This document shows, one piece after another, positions 9,866 to 21,766 of a stretch of 64,000 nucleotides of DNA. How positions within the stretch are numbered: position 1 is the first letter of the stretch; each line of letters begins with the position of its first letter. The position numbers were made by a program, and so were the translations under genes. Under the pieces are notes generated by a model. The model did no database searches. It was not told where the DNA came from and saw nothing but the letters and a program-made list of their open reading frames with translations. Source of the stretch: Pseudo-nitzschia pungens (Eukaryota > Bacillariophyta > Bacillariophyceae > Bacillariales > Bacillariaceae); NCBI GenBank assembly GCA_037355855.1, contig CM074769.1, positions 1,488,001 through 1,552,000 on the forward strand. The letters are read 5' to 3'.

Positions 9866-12050
9866 GTCGATTGTCTTTTTCCAAAGCGCTCATGATTTCT
9901 GCGTCCTTTTGTTGGTAGAACTGAATCATGTCTGGGGCAAGTGGGAATGCACTATTGCCCTGGAATTCTTCTGGCGCTTCCTCTCCAAGTGGGAATAGGA
10001 GCTGCCGGAGGTGCTCTTCCTCGTCCGCGTAGGTGAGGGGCTTATTTGGTGGTAGCCATTCCACAGTATCTGCTGGATCGTCGGTGATGTCCAGTCGGGA
10101 TAGTGCATCTGCTGCATCATTGTCTTTGCCCGCAACATGCTTGACTACTGGATGGAACTCCTCCATAAGGAGTCTCCATCGTACCATTCGCTGGGTGGGC
10201 ATCTGCTGGTACAGTAGGTTAAGATGATCCGTGTGGATGGTCACATCTTGGCCTTGGAGGATTCCTTCGAACGCCTTCAGGCCTTCTACTATGCCCAGGA
10301 GTTCCTTTTCTCCCACAGTGTAGTTGAGCTGTGCTGAGTTCAGTTTTCGTGTGTAGAATCCAAGGGGCTTGCCACCTTGGCACACAGTTGCTCCCAGTTG
10401 CCTGTCGCTAGCGTCTGAGTAGAGATGAAATGGTTTTGTAAAGTCTGGGAATGCGAGTTTTGCTTCGTCGGCGAGCATTCTCTTCGCCTCCATGAAAGCT
10501 TTCTGCTCTGCTGGACCCCAGTACCAGTTCATTTTGCCCTTCTTCCCTGCTAGTTTGTTGAGGGGGGCTAGGATGTGGGAGCGTCGCTTCCACATATCCC
10601 GGTAGAAATTTACCATTCCAAGGAATATCTTGAGTTGCTTGGTGTTCTTGGGGGCTTCTAGGCGCTTCATCGCCTCCAGCTTCTTCGGCTGGGGCTGAAT
10701 GCCCTCTGTTGTTAACAGAAATCCCAGATATTCCACTTCTTTTTGCATGAAAAAGGATTTTCTGAGGTTGGCGCGGAAGCCAGCATCGTCCAGTCTCTGT
10801 AGGACTGTATCGATTTTGTTGAGGTGATCCTGCTCGGATTCCCCTTCTCTCTGGATGATGAGAATATCATCAATATAGACCAGGACATAGTCCAGGTCAC
10901 CGAGTAGGTTCATCATAACGGACTGGAAGATATCCGGTGCGCATGCGATTCCCATTGCCAGTCTCTTGTAGGCATACTTTCCCCATGGCAAAATGGTAGA
11001 GCAAATCTTTTGGCTCTCCTTGCAAATGGGGATGGTATAGTATCCTTGGGACAAGTCCAGCGCCGTAGCTGATTTGAACTTTTGGAGCCTTTGGATTGTT
11101 TCCCCTATTCGTGGTAGTGGGAATGGTTTTCGTTGGATGGCTGCGTTCATCTTCCGAAAGTCAGTTAGGACGCGAATGTCCCCTGTCTTTTTGGGTTGGC
11201 AGAACGTGGGGGATGCCCATGGGGAATCGTCATCATGGGGGAGTTTTTCCAGAACCCCGATGTCACAGAGCCTGGTGATCTCCTTTCGTAGTGCTTGTTC
11301 GAAGGCATGGGGCACAGAATAGTACCTCTGCCGGACCGGTTTGACCCCTGGTTGGAGTTCAATGGACACCGGCTCTATATTTCTGAGTAGTCCCAACCCT
11401 CCTCCAAAGAGTGTTGGGAATTTCTTTAGTGTTTTCTTCAAGGCTTCCTTGGACGCGTCTGTAATCTCCAGGTCATTGACCATAGCGTCTATATCGACTT
11501 TGGAGTAGTCGGCGTCCAAAATTTTAGCTTGCCTTTCTTCCTCTTTTTGGAGTATTGGACTCTGTGTGTTGGCAAAGAATACTGCCTCGCATTTGTCCGG
11601 GTTCGAGAGCTCCCCCATTCCCTTCATGGGAATGGAGTCACCCTGCCATTCAATTGTTCGGGAACTGTATTTTATATCCAGTCCCAGTTGTGCCATCAGG
11701 TCGGATCCTATGATCATGTCATAGGGCACTTCCTCATGGTGGTGATATTCGTCCACTCGGAAGGTCCATTTGATGGTCTTCGAGTTTGAAAATTCTACCA
11801 ACCTTAGTCCCACTGAAGCCGCAGACTTGGTTCTGAACTTGCCTCCATACGTGTTGTAGGTGACAGATCTTTGGTCTCGGTTCGTTAGTTGACTTCGGTC
11901 GACAAAACGCTGTAGTACAATGGATTTGGAGCAACCGGAGTCTAGTAGGCCCCGGAGCATCCTCCCCCTTCCCTTGTGGTCCAGTACCTCCACACAGACG
12001 TCCGCAAATCTGTTGATGATGCGGGGTCCGGTGTGGATGGTATCGGCCAT
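9866..12050 (-). pseudogene. Gypsy C pol, N-terminal part (protease-RT-RNase H)
   Basis: This is the 5' portion of pol of element C, about 728 residues before the break caused by element B. It has the protease DSGC motif, the reverse transcriptase YIDDILI box and the RNase H DASDRQLG motif, and is nearly identical to the pol of element B. Small in-frame differences exist, for example one residue fewer after TDHLNL and one more in PLGEEAPEEF. Some residues at the 3' end of the open frame come from the inserted LTR and are not part of the gene. The start is the ATG directly after the gag TGA. Confidence 0.92.
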
Positions 12051-13386
12051 TCAGTTGTGGGAACCTTTCTTTTTAAAGGTTTTTCTGTACTTTCTTCTGT
12101 ACTCTTTGAGTTCTCGTTCGGAGATATCGATCTCGTCATCGGAGACTTCGTGGTCGGCTTGGGCCGTGGCCAGTACATAGGAGTACTCGTGGTTTGATAA
12201 GTTCCTTCCCCAGTGGGGTTTGGCGTAATGTTCAGAATCTGAGTCTTCTTTTGCCACAAAATGCTCCTTGAGCAAGTTGATGGTTTCCCGGTCAAACTTT
12301 CCCTTCTTGGAGGGGCCACCGGTTAGTTTCCAGCATTTGCCGGCATGGACCTTGCCGCAGGTCTTGCAGAGCTGTTTGTTACTGTTATCCATAGGACGCT
12401 TCTTTTTGCCAGGGGACTTTCCATGGTGGTTTCCTCCCCCAGATGCGGCCTTGGGAGTCTTCTTGGTGCCGCCGTTCTGCTTCTCGAGGTCGGCGATGCG
12501 CTGCTGGAGGACCGTCTCCTTCCGGATGGTGGTTTCCAGATTTTCGAGTTTGTCGATGGTGGTGTTATAGGAGCGGGTGTAGAGGTCCCATCCAATGTGT
12601 TCCAGTTTCTCGCGCTGGGAGTGGGTCATGTTGGAGTCCAATATTTCCTTCATTTCTCCCTGTGTGAAACTTCTTGGTGTTTCCATTTGGTCGCTGCCGC
12701 ATTCCCAGAGACATTCGGGTAGGTAGCTTTGTAGTTCGGCCATTCGGTTGGCCCATGCTCGTATGCCATGTTTGAGTTCCACTCGCATTCCCCGCATGAA
12801 TCGACGGAGGATGATATATGAGCGTTTGCCGTTTTGGTCATTGCCAAAAATTTTGAGTTTGAGGACATGCATGCATTCGTCCATGACATCTTTCCTGTAC
12901 TCCTGGGATTGGTAGTACTGGGTGAGAGCGTTGGGGACGCTTTTCTTTGGGATTGGAGCCAATTCCTCTGGCTCTGTTTCCTCATCCGAGTTCGCCGTGG
13001 CAGTCGGTTTGGTTTTGTCGGCGTCGGGAGATTTCTCCTTTGCCTTCTCCTTGGTGGCTCCCGTGGGAGTTTCGGTGGCATCTTGCCCCATCGATAAGAG
13101 GATGTTGGCTTGATCGTGTTTTTCAATTTCCTGGATCTTCTTCTGGACCGGTTTGGTATTGTGGATCTTGTGCTTCGGTTCGGCGTAAAGAGTCCGAGTG
13201 AGCGTCCTCTGGACAAGGGCTAGTGCTTCCCCAGAGAGGATTCTCTGTAGGACGTCCAGCTTTTGGTCTCCGTGGAGTTTGTCATTGCCAGCAATTTTCT
13301 GGTCAAAGTCCCTCTTCCAGATGATGAAGAGTTCTGGTCTCTCCGTACCATGGAGGACCTTCAGGTAGTCGCTGAATGCGATTCCA
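12051..13386 (-). pseudogene. Gypsy C gag, main part
   Basis: This is most of the gag gene of element C, including the zinc knuckle CKTCGKVHAGKC and the C-terminal acidic tail. The frame is open from the TIR-element junction at 13386 down to the TGA that precedes pol. The first roughly 33 residues lie beyond the insertion at 19063-19163. Compared with element B there are length differences in the low-complexity middle region (PTATANSDEETEPEE). Confidence 0.9.
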
Positions 13387-13874
13387 CGTCCGAAAACTGT
13401 TTCGCGACCCCTCCCAAGAATTTATTTAGGGGGGTTGCGATTTATTCCTGGCTCATTTTGACGTAGCTCGATTCCTAGCTCTCTCACGATTCGCAACCCC
13501 AATCGCGACCCAGATACTACCTCAATTACGAGAAAAAAAAATAAAATTCAAACTCGACCCAAATTTTTTTTTCAATCTGACTCATTATTACCGACCCTAC
13601 CATCATTATATATTATGAGACTGTTGCAGAAATTCACTCCCAAAAATTGATTTCTCATCCCGACACAAAGTATTTCCCATCACACCCCTCAAGAAATTCA
13701 TCACAAAAATCACAATTATTACCCGAAGCCCAGGAATCGCGACCCCCATGAAAAAAATTTTGAAACACTATGATGCAAAATATAAGTCTTTCTTTTGATA
13801 AATATTGATATTACTCTAATAATTGTTTATTCTCTGTTCAATTTTCTCACACACGCACACACAAATTTTGGTTC

Positions 13875-14190
13875 GTTAAAAGAAGTCGTCGTCCTTGAAA
13901 TCGTCGTCGCTCTTCGTTTCGATCGTCCTTGTCTTCGTCGTCCTTGAAGTCGTCGTTGCTTCTCGCTTCGATCATCTTCGTCCTCCCTGAAGTCGTCGTT
14001 GCTCTTCGCTCCAAATTGCCTTCCTCTTCGTCGTCCTCCCTGAAATCGTCGTCCTCTCTGAAATTGTCGTTGCTCTTCGCTTCGATTGGCTTCGTCGTCC
14101 TCTCTGAAATCGTCGTTGCTCTTCGCTTCGATCGTCTTCGTCGTCCTTGAAATCGTCGTTGCTCTTTGCTCCGATCGTCTTCGTCCTCAT
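13875..14190. repeat. CGTCGT-rich short tandem array (TIR copy 1, left)
   Basis: Degenerate units of the form CTTCGATCGTCTTCGTCGTC plus CTTGAAATCGTCGTTGCT repeat about seven times. They are the reverse complement of the array at 17510-17850, so the element carries the same repeat family in mirror orientation on its two sides. Open frames over this region are by-products of the repeat. Confidence 0.75.
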
Positions 14191-15054
14191 GCACACCACA
14201 CAAATTTTGGTTCAAACGATTTTTAAATAATGGTCATTGTGATAATTTCATCCATACCGGTATCTGTACTGCCAGTAAAGGTCTCCTCACATCGCATCAT
14301 ATTTCATCAGTTGCAATCGCATCATTTTGTCAGTTGCGATCCCATCATATTTGTCTTGCGATCGCAATATGTGTCAGTTGCCCCGTCGCATCATTTTTCG
14401 CATCATTTTTCAGTTGCCCCGTCGAATTAAAGTTGATTCTTCCCTATCAGTAGCAAGCAGGCAACTCAATGCAGAATTAGAACAATTGAAATCCATTATC
14501 AATACCCCAGATCTTGATGTGCTTCACTCACCGTTGCATTATATTTCATTTGCCGTTGCATCCTATTTCATCAGCAGTTGCGGTCGCCTCCCTATCAGGA
14601 GCAAGCAGGCAAGTCAATTATGCACAGTTAGACGAATCAAAATCCATGATTAATACCTCCTCCAACCTTGATGTGGTTCACTTACCATTTCCATCTCATT
14701 ATATTTCAGTTGCCGTCTTTCTTGTTCCGTTCCGACCCAAAATTATGTGAAGTAAGATTTACGACACATGCATTTTCTGTCATGCATGTGTTTGCCGAGA
14801 ATTGATTTCTTCTACATGATAGCAGTAGAGTTACTACTAGTAGTATGTACCGTACTGGAGTAATAGTAGAAACCAGTAGAAAACTGATGATGGTGATATC
14901 GCGCGCCACCTAAACCACAGAGAGCCAGCCCCGCTGCGCCATAATTTTGGACTACCTCTTATGTACTACTACCTACGCACTGCAGTAGTATGTAGCAGCA
15001 GTGTATAACTGTACTACTACTACAAGCAGCAAGAATAGTACTACCTCAGTGAAT

Positions 15055-16485
15055 ATACCATCAAATCAAATATCTGAATGAATCTGGCCATTCTTTGTGT
15101 GATTCCAGTGTGAATATTTCTCATCCTATGCATGGGCAAGAGTATGCAAAAAGAAGTATTCAAAAATCACCAATAATTTGGATGTCACCACTGAATAATT
15201 AGTAGTTGGCCCAGTACTGCGGAATTTACTAGAAAATACTGTAAAATCACATATCTGAATGAATCTGGCCAATCTTTGTGTGATTCCAGTGTGAATATTT
15301 CTCATCCTATCCATGGGCAAGACTATTCAAAAAGAAGTATTCAAAAATCACCAATGGTATGGGTGTCACCACTGAATAATTAATATTTGGTCAACTACTG
15401 CGGAATTCACTAGAAAAAAGTAGCAAATCACATATCGGAATGAATCTGGCCAATAGTTGTGTGATTCCAGTGTGAATATTCCTCATACTGTGCATGGGCA
15501 AGAGTATGCAAAAAGAAGTATTCAAAAATCACCAATAATTTGGGTGTCACCACTGAATAATTAATATTTGTTCCACTACTGCGGAATTTACTAGAAAAAA
15601 GTACCAAATCACATATCTGAATGAATGCGGCCATTCTTTGTGTGATTCCAGTGTGAATATTTCTCATCCTGTGCATGGGCAAGACTATTCAAAAAGAAGT
15701 ATTCAAAAATCACCTATAATTTGGGTGTCACCACTGAATAATTAATATTTGGTCCAGGACTGCGGAATTTACTAGAAAAAAGTACCAAATCACATATCTG
15801 AATGAATGTGGCCAATATATGTATGATTCCAGTGTGAATATTTCTCATCCTATCCATGGGCAAGAGTATGCAAAAAGAAGTATTCAAAAATCACCAATAA
15901 TTTGGATGGCACCACTGAATAATCAATATTTGGCCCAGTACCTCAGCATTTAGTAGAAAATACTCTAAAATCAAATATCTGAATGAATCTGGCCAATAGT
16001 TGTGTGATTCCAGTGTGAATATACCTCATCCTATCCATGGGGAAGAGTATGCAAAAAGAAGTATTCAAAAATCACCAATAATTTGGATGTCACCACTGAA
16101 TAATTAATATTTGGCCCAGTACCGCAGCATTTCCTAGAAAATACTGTAAAATCACATATCTGAATGAATCTGGCCAATCTTTGTGTGATTCCAGTGAGAA
16201 TATTTCTCATCCTATGCATGGTCAAGACTATTCAAAAAGAAGTATTCAAAAATCACCAATAATTTGGATGTCACCACTGAATAATTAATATTTGGTCCAC
16301 TACTGCAGAATTTACTAGAAAAAATTACCAAATCACATATCTGAATGATTCTGGCCAATATTTGTGTGATTCCAGTGTGAATATACCTCATCCTATCCAT
16401 GGGTAAGAGTATTCAAAAAGAAGTATTCAAAAATCACCAATGGTATGGATGTCACCACTGAATAATTAATATTTGGTTGAATAGC
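15055..16485. repeat. 181-bp tandem array (TIR copy 1)
   Basis: About eight head-to-tail units of 181 bp can be followed by the phrase ATCTGAATGAATCTGGCC, for example near 15072, 15253 and 15434. Each unit also holds TGTGATTCCAGTGTGAATAT and TCACCACTGAATAATTA. Units differ by a few substitutions. The array is shared with the other TIR copy (23390-25255), where it is longer. Confidence 0.85.
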
Positions 16486-17509
16486 TGAATAGCTCACTTA
16501 TTGTGACATGTACTTCGCAGCCAAAATATTGCTATCGAATCGTGATGTAGCAAAAGACATTCCCATGATGGGACTTGAACTGGCAACACCACATTCTGTG
16601 CACCCAATGGTGCCACTATTACTATCTACTACTGACAGAAGGGTGTTCTCTCTATCTTATAATGCTACTACGATCTCGGGGAAGGCGCATCGTGTATAAT
16701 ATGTACCACCAACAGTAAGGTACTGTACCTTCACCGCTTCGCGCCAAAAGATTTGTACCAGTACCGTACATGCAGTATACACCGTACTGGAAACCTACAC
16801 ATCCCCTGCCTATGCATACATACGTACTACTAGGTACTATGTATGCAGACATGTCATTTTTTCTTTTACTAAGACTGTAGACTTAGTACTGTAATCTATG
16901 TACATTGCTGTCATTTTTTCCAGTCAGCCTGTACAAACAGTACTGTTACCTACATATGTGCATCAATTACGTGCATCATCATCGCGGTGAATTTTGTTGT
17001 TCGATTTTCCGCCCCACATCTCCCTCGTGGAGGATGTGTCATAATTTTCATTTTCGGAGGATGTGTCATAATTTTCATTTTCGTTTCGGTGTTGGAATTT
17101 TCTGGCCGGACCAGTTTAAAGTGAGAGCAAGGCGCCTGGTACCATCTTGGAGAGACTAATGGCAAAGAAAGTAAAGAACTGATCACTCTTGAAATCCTTC
17201 CTGTTATCTTTTGTTATCAAGGTAGGGTGGGCTGCAGACCTTGAGTCATCTGGCTTACCCAGATATCTACGAGTACGACGCGCGAACGAACGAAGACGAT
17301 CGGACCTGCGGAGGACAACGACGACGATCAAACCTGCAGAGGACGACAAAGACGATCGATCGGGGAGGGATGACGTACACTAAAAGGTACGACGAAGGTA
17401 TGATCGTAGAAGAGGGGGACGACGACAACCGGGACGACGACGACGACCGGGACGACGATGACGACTAACCGCCCGTTGTTTACTATTTTGTACAACCACA
17501 CACAGATCG

Positions 17510-17850
17510 TAGCAAAGAGCAAGGACGAAGACGATCGAAGCAAAGAGCAACGACGATTTCAAGGACGACGACGACGACGATCGAAACGAAGAGCAACGAC
17601 GATTTCAAGGACGACGACGACGACGATCGAAACGAAGAGCAACGACGATTTCAAGGACGACGACAACGACGATCGAAACGAAGAGCAACGACGATTTCAA
17701 GGACGACGACGACGACGATCGAAACGAAGAGCAACGACGATTTCAAGGACGACGACGACAACGATCGAAACGAAGAGCAATGACGATTTCAAGGACGACG
17801 ACGACGACGATCGAAACGAAGAGCAATGACGATTTCAAGGACGACGTCGA
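17510..17850. repeat. 46-bp GACGAC-rich tandem array (TIR copy 1, right)
   Basis: Units of about 46 bp (AAGGACGACGACGACGACGA then TCGAAACGAAGAGCAACGAC then GATTTC) repeat about six times. Because 46 is not a multiple of three, translated frames shift between units and no protein repeat is maintained. This argues against coding function. Confidence 0.8.
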
Positions 17851-17944
17851 CGAGGGGAACGACAAATGACCGATACGATTGTTGAAGAGGGGAACGACCG
17901 ATACGATCGAAAGACAGCGATAGTTCTTTAAAAATATTCTCGTG

Positions 17945-18680
17945 TATTATCCCCCCTGTATTATCGATGCGTTGCTGCTTGCTGTCCCCCCATGTATTAT
18001 CGACGCGTTGCTGCTGCTTGCTGCTTGCTGTCTCCCCTGTATTATCGACGCGTTGGTTGCTGCTTGCTGCTGCTTGCTGTCCCCCCCCCTGTATTGTAGA
18101 CGAGTTGCTCCTTCTGTATTATCGACGTGTTCGTTGCTGCTTGCTGTCCCCCCTGTAATGTCGACGCGTTTGTTGCTGCTTGCTGTCCCCCCTGTAATGT
18201 CGACGCGTTGCTTCTTGCTGTCCCCCCTGTATTATCGACGCGTTGCTGCTTGCTGTCCCCCCCTGTATTATCGACGCGTTTGTATTATCGACGCGTTGCT
18301 GCTGCTTGCTGTCCCCCCCCTGTATTATCGACGCGTTGCTGCTGCTTGCTGTCCCCCCCCCTGTATTATCGACGCGTTGCTGCTGCTTGCTGCTTGCTGT
18401 CCCCCCTGTATTATCGACGCGTTTGTATTATCAACGTGTTGCTGCTGCTTGCTGTCCACCCCTGTATTATCGACGCGTTGGTTCCTGCTTGCTGTCCCCC
18501 CTGTATTATCGACGCGTTGCAGCTTGCAGGAGCGACAGATCGTTGCTGCTTGCTGTCCCCCCCCCTGTATTATCGACGCGTTGGTTGCTGCTTGCTGTCC
18601 CCCCTGTATTATCGACGCGTTGCTGCTGCTTGCTGTCCCCCCCCTGTATTATCAACATTGTTGCTCGCTGTCCACCCTGT
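17945..18680. repeat. CTG/poly-C minisatellite (TIR copy 1)
   Basis: About 18 variable units of 35-45 bp are built from CCCCCCTGTATTATCGACG followed by CGTTGCTGCTGCTTGCTGT. The length of the C run and the number of CTG triplets vary from unit to unit, as expected for slippage. All three plus-strand frames stay largely open because the unit lacks stops; this is not evidence of a gene. Confidence 0.85.
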
Positions 18681-19062
18681 GTCAAATTTTTTTTCTACAT
18701 ACCGTACGGTACTTCCAATTTTACTTCCAATTTTTGCACGACGTAACCCTTTTGTGTGATTGAAGTAAATTTGATTAAAAATTATTTGTTGTGTTGAGTC
18801 TAATGTGTCAAATGTAAAAATGGAATGAAAACGTGACGAGGGACTGAATATCAGGGTCTAGATCTGAACATTTGTCTCGGACCGTTGGGGGAGTTGAGAA
18901 AAGGGAGAAATATGGTTGAGAATAATGGAAAAAAGTTGAGAATAATGGAAAAAAGGTTGTGAAATAAAAAATTGGGGTCGTGTTTTTTTTAGACAAGCCG
19001 CGATCCGGTCGCGATCCGGTCGCGATTGGTCGCGATGGGTCGCAAAACAGTTTTCGGACGCA

Positions 19063-19163
19063 CCCTTCTCGCTGTCTACACTCATTTTTACGGCGGTGGC
19101 GTCTTCTGGCCAGTCCTCCCGAATGATGTTAAAGGGTTTCAGTTTGGTTCCTTTAGCCGCCAT
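19063..19163 (-). pseudogene. Gypsy C gag, N-terminal fragment
   Basis: This is the start of gag of element C (MAAKGTKLKPFNI...), cut after about 33 residues by the large TIR element at 19060. It matches the N-terminus of element B gag (4947-5045), with the substitution of EK for EQ near the cut. Reading past 19060 runs into the TIR. Confidence 0.9.
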
Positions 19164-19911
19164 GGTGAGTTAATCAGTTTTCTATTAAGTTTAATTCAGT
19201 TACACTATTTCTGTTATCTTGTTGCTTTGTGCTGAAACTGAGCAAGAATGATTGCTCCAGGTTCTCCAGCCCTTTGCGCTGGGTTTTGTTGCTCTCGCGA
19301 TAACTCGTGTTATAACTGATTTTCCCCCTGGTTTGTCCAGTGGTGGGAGTTGCTTCTCTCTTTAGCTCCCGGGAATCCTGTGGTTCCCCGGAGTTGTTTC
19401 TGTTTTTATTTTGTGGGATTTGATTCCCGTGGTTTTCCGGCGTTGCTTCTCTGTCAAGCATTCACCGGGCCGGTCCCACTTCCCGTTGTCCCGTGGGATT
19501 AGTGGTGTTCGGGTATTCATTATATACCTTTACGGATATCCGTATGTTACGTTTTTGGTTGGCATACCCTATTCGGTCTGTCCATCCACTCAGTGTTGGT
19601 CCCATTAGTCCACTCACTGGATTATGTGTCACTTTTTCAGTGTGTGTTTTCGAATTTTTCGATTATTCCCTTTTGTCGACCATGGTCCTGTTTGGGTACT
19701 TAGGTGTCTCTGTTGCTGCTGTTGCTCCATCTAATGGCGCTAACAGTTGCTGGGGTCGGTCTTCCTTAGTGCTGCAGACACCGGATATCCTTCTCCCTGT
19801 TTTGCTTTTTCGCGCCTCCATTTTTGGCAGCCTTTCGGTCTCGTCGTCCTTTTTGATCGATCGGTACCTTTCTGCTCATGGTCATCAGCGCTCAGCTTGA
19901 TTTTAAAATCA
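19164..19911 (-). promoter_or_regulatory. Gypsy C leader
   Basis: The untranslated leader of element C is equivalent to 4196-4946 in element B. The palindrome GATTTTAAAATC sits directly next to the 5' LTR at about 19899-19910. Short open frames here match the leader of element B and have no recognisable product. Confidence 0.6.
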
Positions 19912-20103
19912 TGCCATACCCCGGGTCTACTAGTGATTAGAATAGTAGTGATATGCAAATTGTGAGCTCTAGTGGTTAGTCTATTGCTACAGTTCCAAGA
20001 GCTCTTTGAATCGGCGATTCTATTGGCTCGCCGATTGTTTTCTTTTATCCTTATCCTTAATCCAGTCCCGTGTGTACTCGTGACTGTATTCTGGCGTACG
20101 GCA
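19912..20103 (-). repeat. 5' LTR of Gypsy element C
   Basis: The 192-bp LTR nearly matches 2715-2906 and is followed on the plus strand by CTTTG (20104-20108), the target duplication. Confidence 0.92.
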
Positions 20104-20669
20104 CTTTGTCCGGTCTTTTATGGGTGTATTTGCAGCAGTCACTGGAGGTTCGACTTTTCGTAACTCCAGAGCACCTCTGTGGGTTTTGGATATAGATTTC
20201 GTGGGATTGCTCTATTATTTTTGGAGCTCCCTGTGGACTATTTGGTTGTCCGGAACAAGGTTGCCCTTGTTGTTGCTGCTGTACCCTTTGTTTTGTTTTG
20301 CGTCTGTACCCTTATCGATATCGATATATGATTCGATTCGATTGATTCATGGCTTTAGCGTCTGTACCCTTTGCAATTAGTTCGCGTCCGAACCGATCTG
20401 CGTCCAGATCTTTTATTGCTGTGATTCTCCATTTGTTTAGTTGCCATAACTGAATCTTTTATTTTATTTGGTTGATTGTTGTTGCCGTCACTGGGGATCG
20501 GACTGAGCGCTTTGATTTAGTTCGAACATTTTGTTTGCAACAGGGCTCATCTCTGTAGGTTCTTTCCCTCCTTTCTGGGGGTTCTCCTCCATGCGTCTCC
20601 CCAGTCAGCAGGGCTGAGCTGGCATCCAGGTCCAGGGGAGCTGGAGGCACAGTGCTTTGTTGTTTGTTA
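20104..20669 (-). other. Element X region downstream of its gag
   Basis: This internal DNA of element X lies between the gag stop and the Gypsy C insertion. One short minus-strand frame (20459-20779) overlaps the end of gag in another phase, but it has no recognisable domain and no continuation. No protease, integrase or reverse transcriptase motif is visible. Confidence 0.5.
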
Positions 20670-21766
20670 TTACCGGGCTGGTTGGTGAGCCGGCGTGGTG
20701 ATCGGTTGCCGTCGAAAGCGAGGCGTTTTGGGTTTGAAGATAATGGTACCTTCGATAGTTCTTTCAAGTGTTCCATCATGTTGGGCGCAGTATGATTCCA
20801 TGGCGCGTTTCATGTGGGCTTGGAAGGATTCATTGGAAGCAGTGCTTCCAGTGTCATTGCTAGGAGCCGTAGCAGTGCTGTTGTTGCTGCTATTGCTCTT
20901 ATTTCTTTTGGAATATCTGTTCCTTGGACATTCGGACCAGTCGTGGTTATGTCCTGGAATTCTGCAGGGATTGTTATATTTTCTTTTGCCACCGGATGGC
21001 TCCTGCTCTTTCTCTTCTTCTTCTTTGGATTCAGCGTCGCTGTCACTGCTATCAGAGCTGTTGCTGTCGATGCTGTCAGCGTCCGAATCAGAGCTGTTAC
21101 TTCGATCGTCCGTGTCGTAGGATTGTTGACGTCTTTTAGCTTGACGCTCTAAACAGCTCATATGGTCCACGATGAATTGTACAGTGGTATCTTCTTGTAT
21201 TCCTTGGTGGATCAGACCGTAGCTGTTGATCCATTTGCTTGGGAAGCTGTGTAGCAGAATGGTCTTGGCTTCTGTTGGTGATAGGTCAGTTCCATGTCCT
21301 TGGAGTTTCTTGGTATATTTGAAGAGGATTAGCATTCGGTCTGCATGGTCTTTACAACTGACGTTGCTTGGTTTCTTGCATGTTCGGAGATAGGTATGCA
21401 TGATGTCTTTTGCGTCGGTTGCGTTGCAATGGTCTTGCTTGATAAAGTCAATAATTGCTTGCTTGTATCCATTCAGTGTTAGTGGATATCGACGTTGGTT
21501 GCTTGTTAAGTCTGTCCATTTTGTTTGAGCGTCAACAGAGAGAGATCGATTGAAGTGAGCGATGTACGTGTTGACTGGTAGACTTAGAAGCTTTGCGGCG
21601 TTCCTGAAGGCTTCTTCCACAAATAGGAATTCTTCTAGACCTCCTTTGTTGGTGAATAGAGGGATCTTCATGCTGTCTTGTCGTCCACTGGCATGTGTGA
21701 TGGAGAGCTTGGTGAGTTTTGGCTTGCTTCTCTTGAAGGAAGGAGTATAATTAATTGGAGGATCTC
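20670..21766 (-). pseudogene. gag-like gene of element X (main part)
   Basis: About 365 residues of a retrotransposon gag-like protein: a helical N-terminal half, a Ser/Asp-rich stretch, then a zinc-knuckle-like motif CRIPGHNHDWSEC (C-x4-H-x-H-x4-C) and a basic tail. The first six codons lie at 28540-28555, beyond the second large TIR element, which cut the gene at 21766. The frame is preserved when the insertion and one copy of its TC duplication are ignored. The apparent upstream start at 21797 lies inside the TIR and is not real. The motif style resembles Copia-type gag of diatoms; assignment is tentative. Confidence 0.75.

Larger units (their letters stand above)
13387..19060. mobile_element. 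Large TIR element, copy 1 (no transposase seen)
   Basis: The 5,674-bp element has terminal inverted repeats of about 24 bp: CGTCCGAAAACTGTTTCGCG... at 13387 and its inverse at 19037-19060, with one mismatch. The dinucleotide CA is duplicated at 13385-13386 and 19061-19062. Both ends carry subterminal copies of GGTCGCGAT-like motifs. The inside is mostly tandem arrays: CGTCGT-rich 46-bp-type repeats (13875-14190), a 181-bp array (15055-16485), GACGAC-rich 46-bp repeats in the opposite orientation (17510-17850) and a CTG/CCCCCC minisatellite (17945-18680). No transposase gene is seen, so it should be non-autonomous. Short target duplications and subterminal repeats resemble CACTA/EnSpm elements, but the ends are not CACTA. 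Confidence 0.85.
2715..20103 (-). mobile_element. Ty3/Gypsy retrotransposon C, interrupted twice
   Basis: This is a minus-strand element with 192-bp LTRs at 2715-2906 and 19912-20103 and the target duplication CTTTG on both sides. Its gag and pol are cut by two later insertions: Gypsy element B (4007-9860) within pol and a large TIR element (13387-19060) within gag. Both insertions sit in frame-preserving context once their target duplications are counted, so the host element was apparently intact when hit. It is a close sister of element B, with gag and pol highly similar along their whole length. Confidence 0.92.

Noticed and set aside
15055..16485. CRISPR-like array
   Set aside because: The 181-bp units are direct tandem repeats without unique spacers, and the DNA is eukaryotic.
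17942..18763. Long plus-strand open frames over the CTG/poly-C minisatellites (also 26289-27872 and two overlapping frames)
   Set aside because: All three frames are open at once because the repeat unit lacks stop codons. Unit lengths are not multiples of three and vary, so no protein is conserved between copies.
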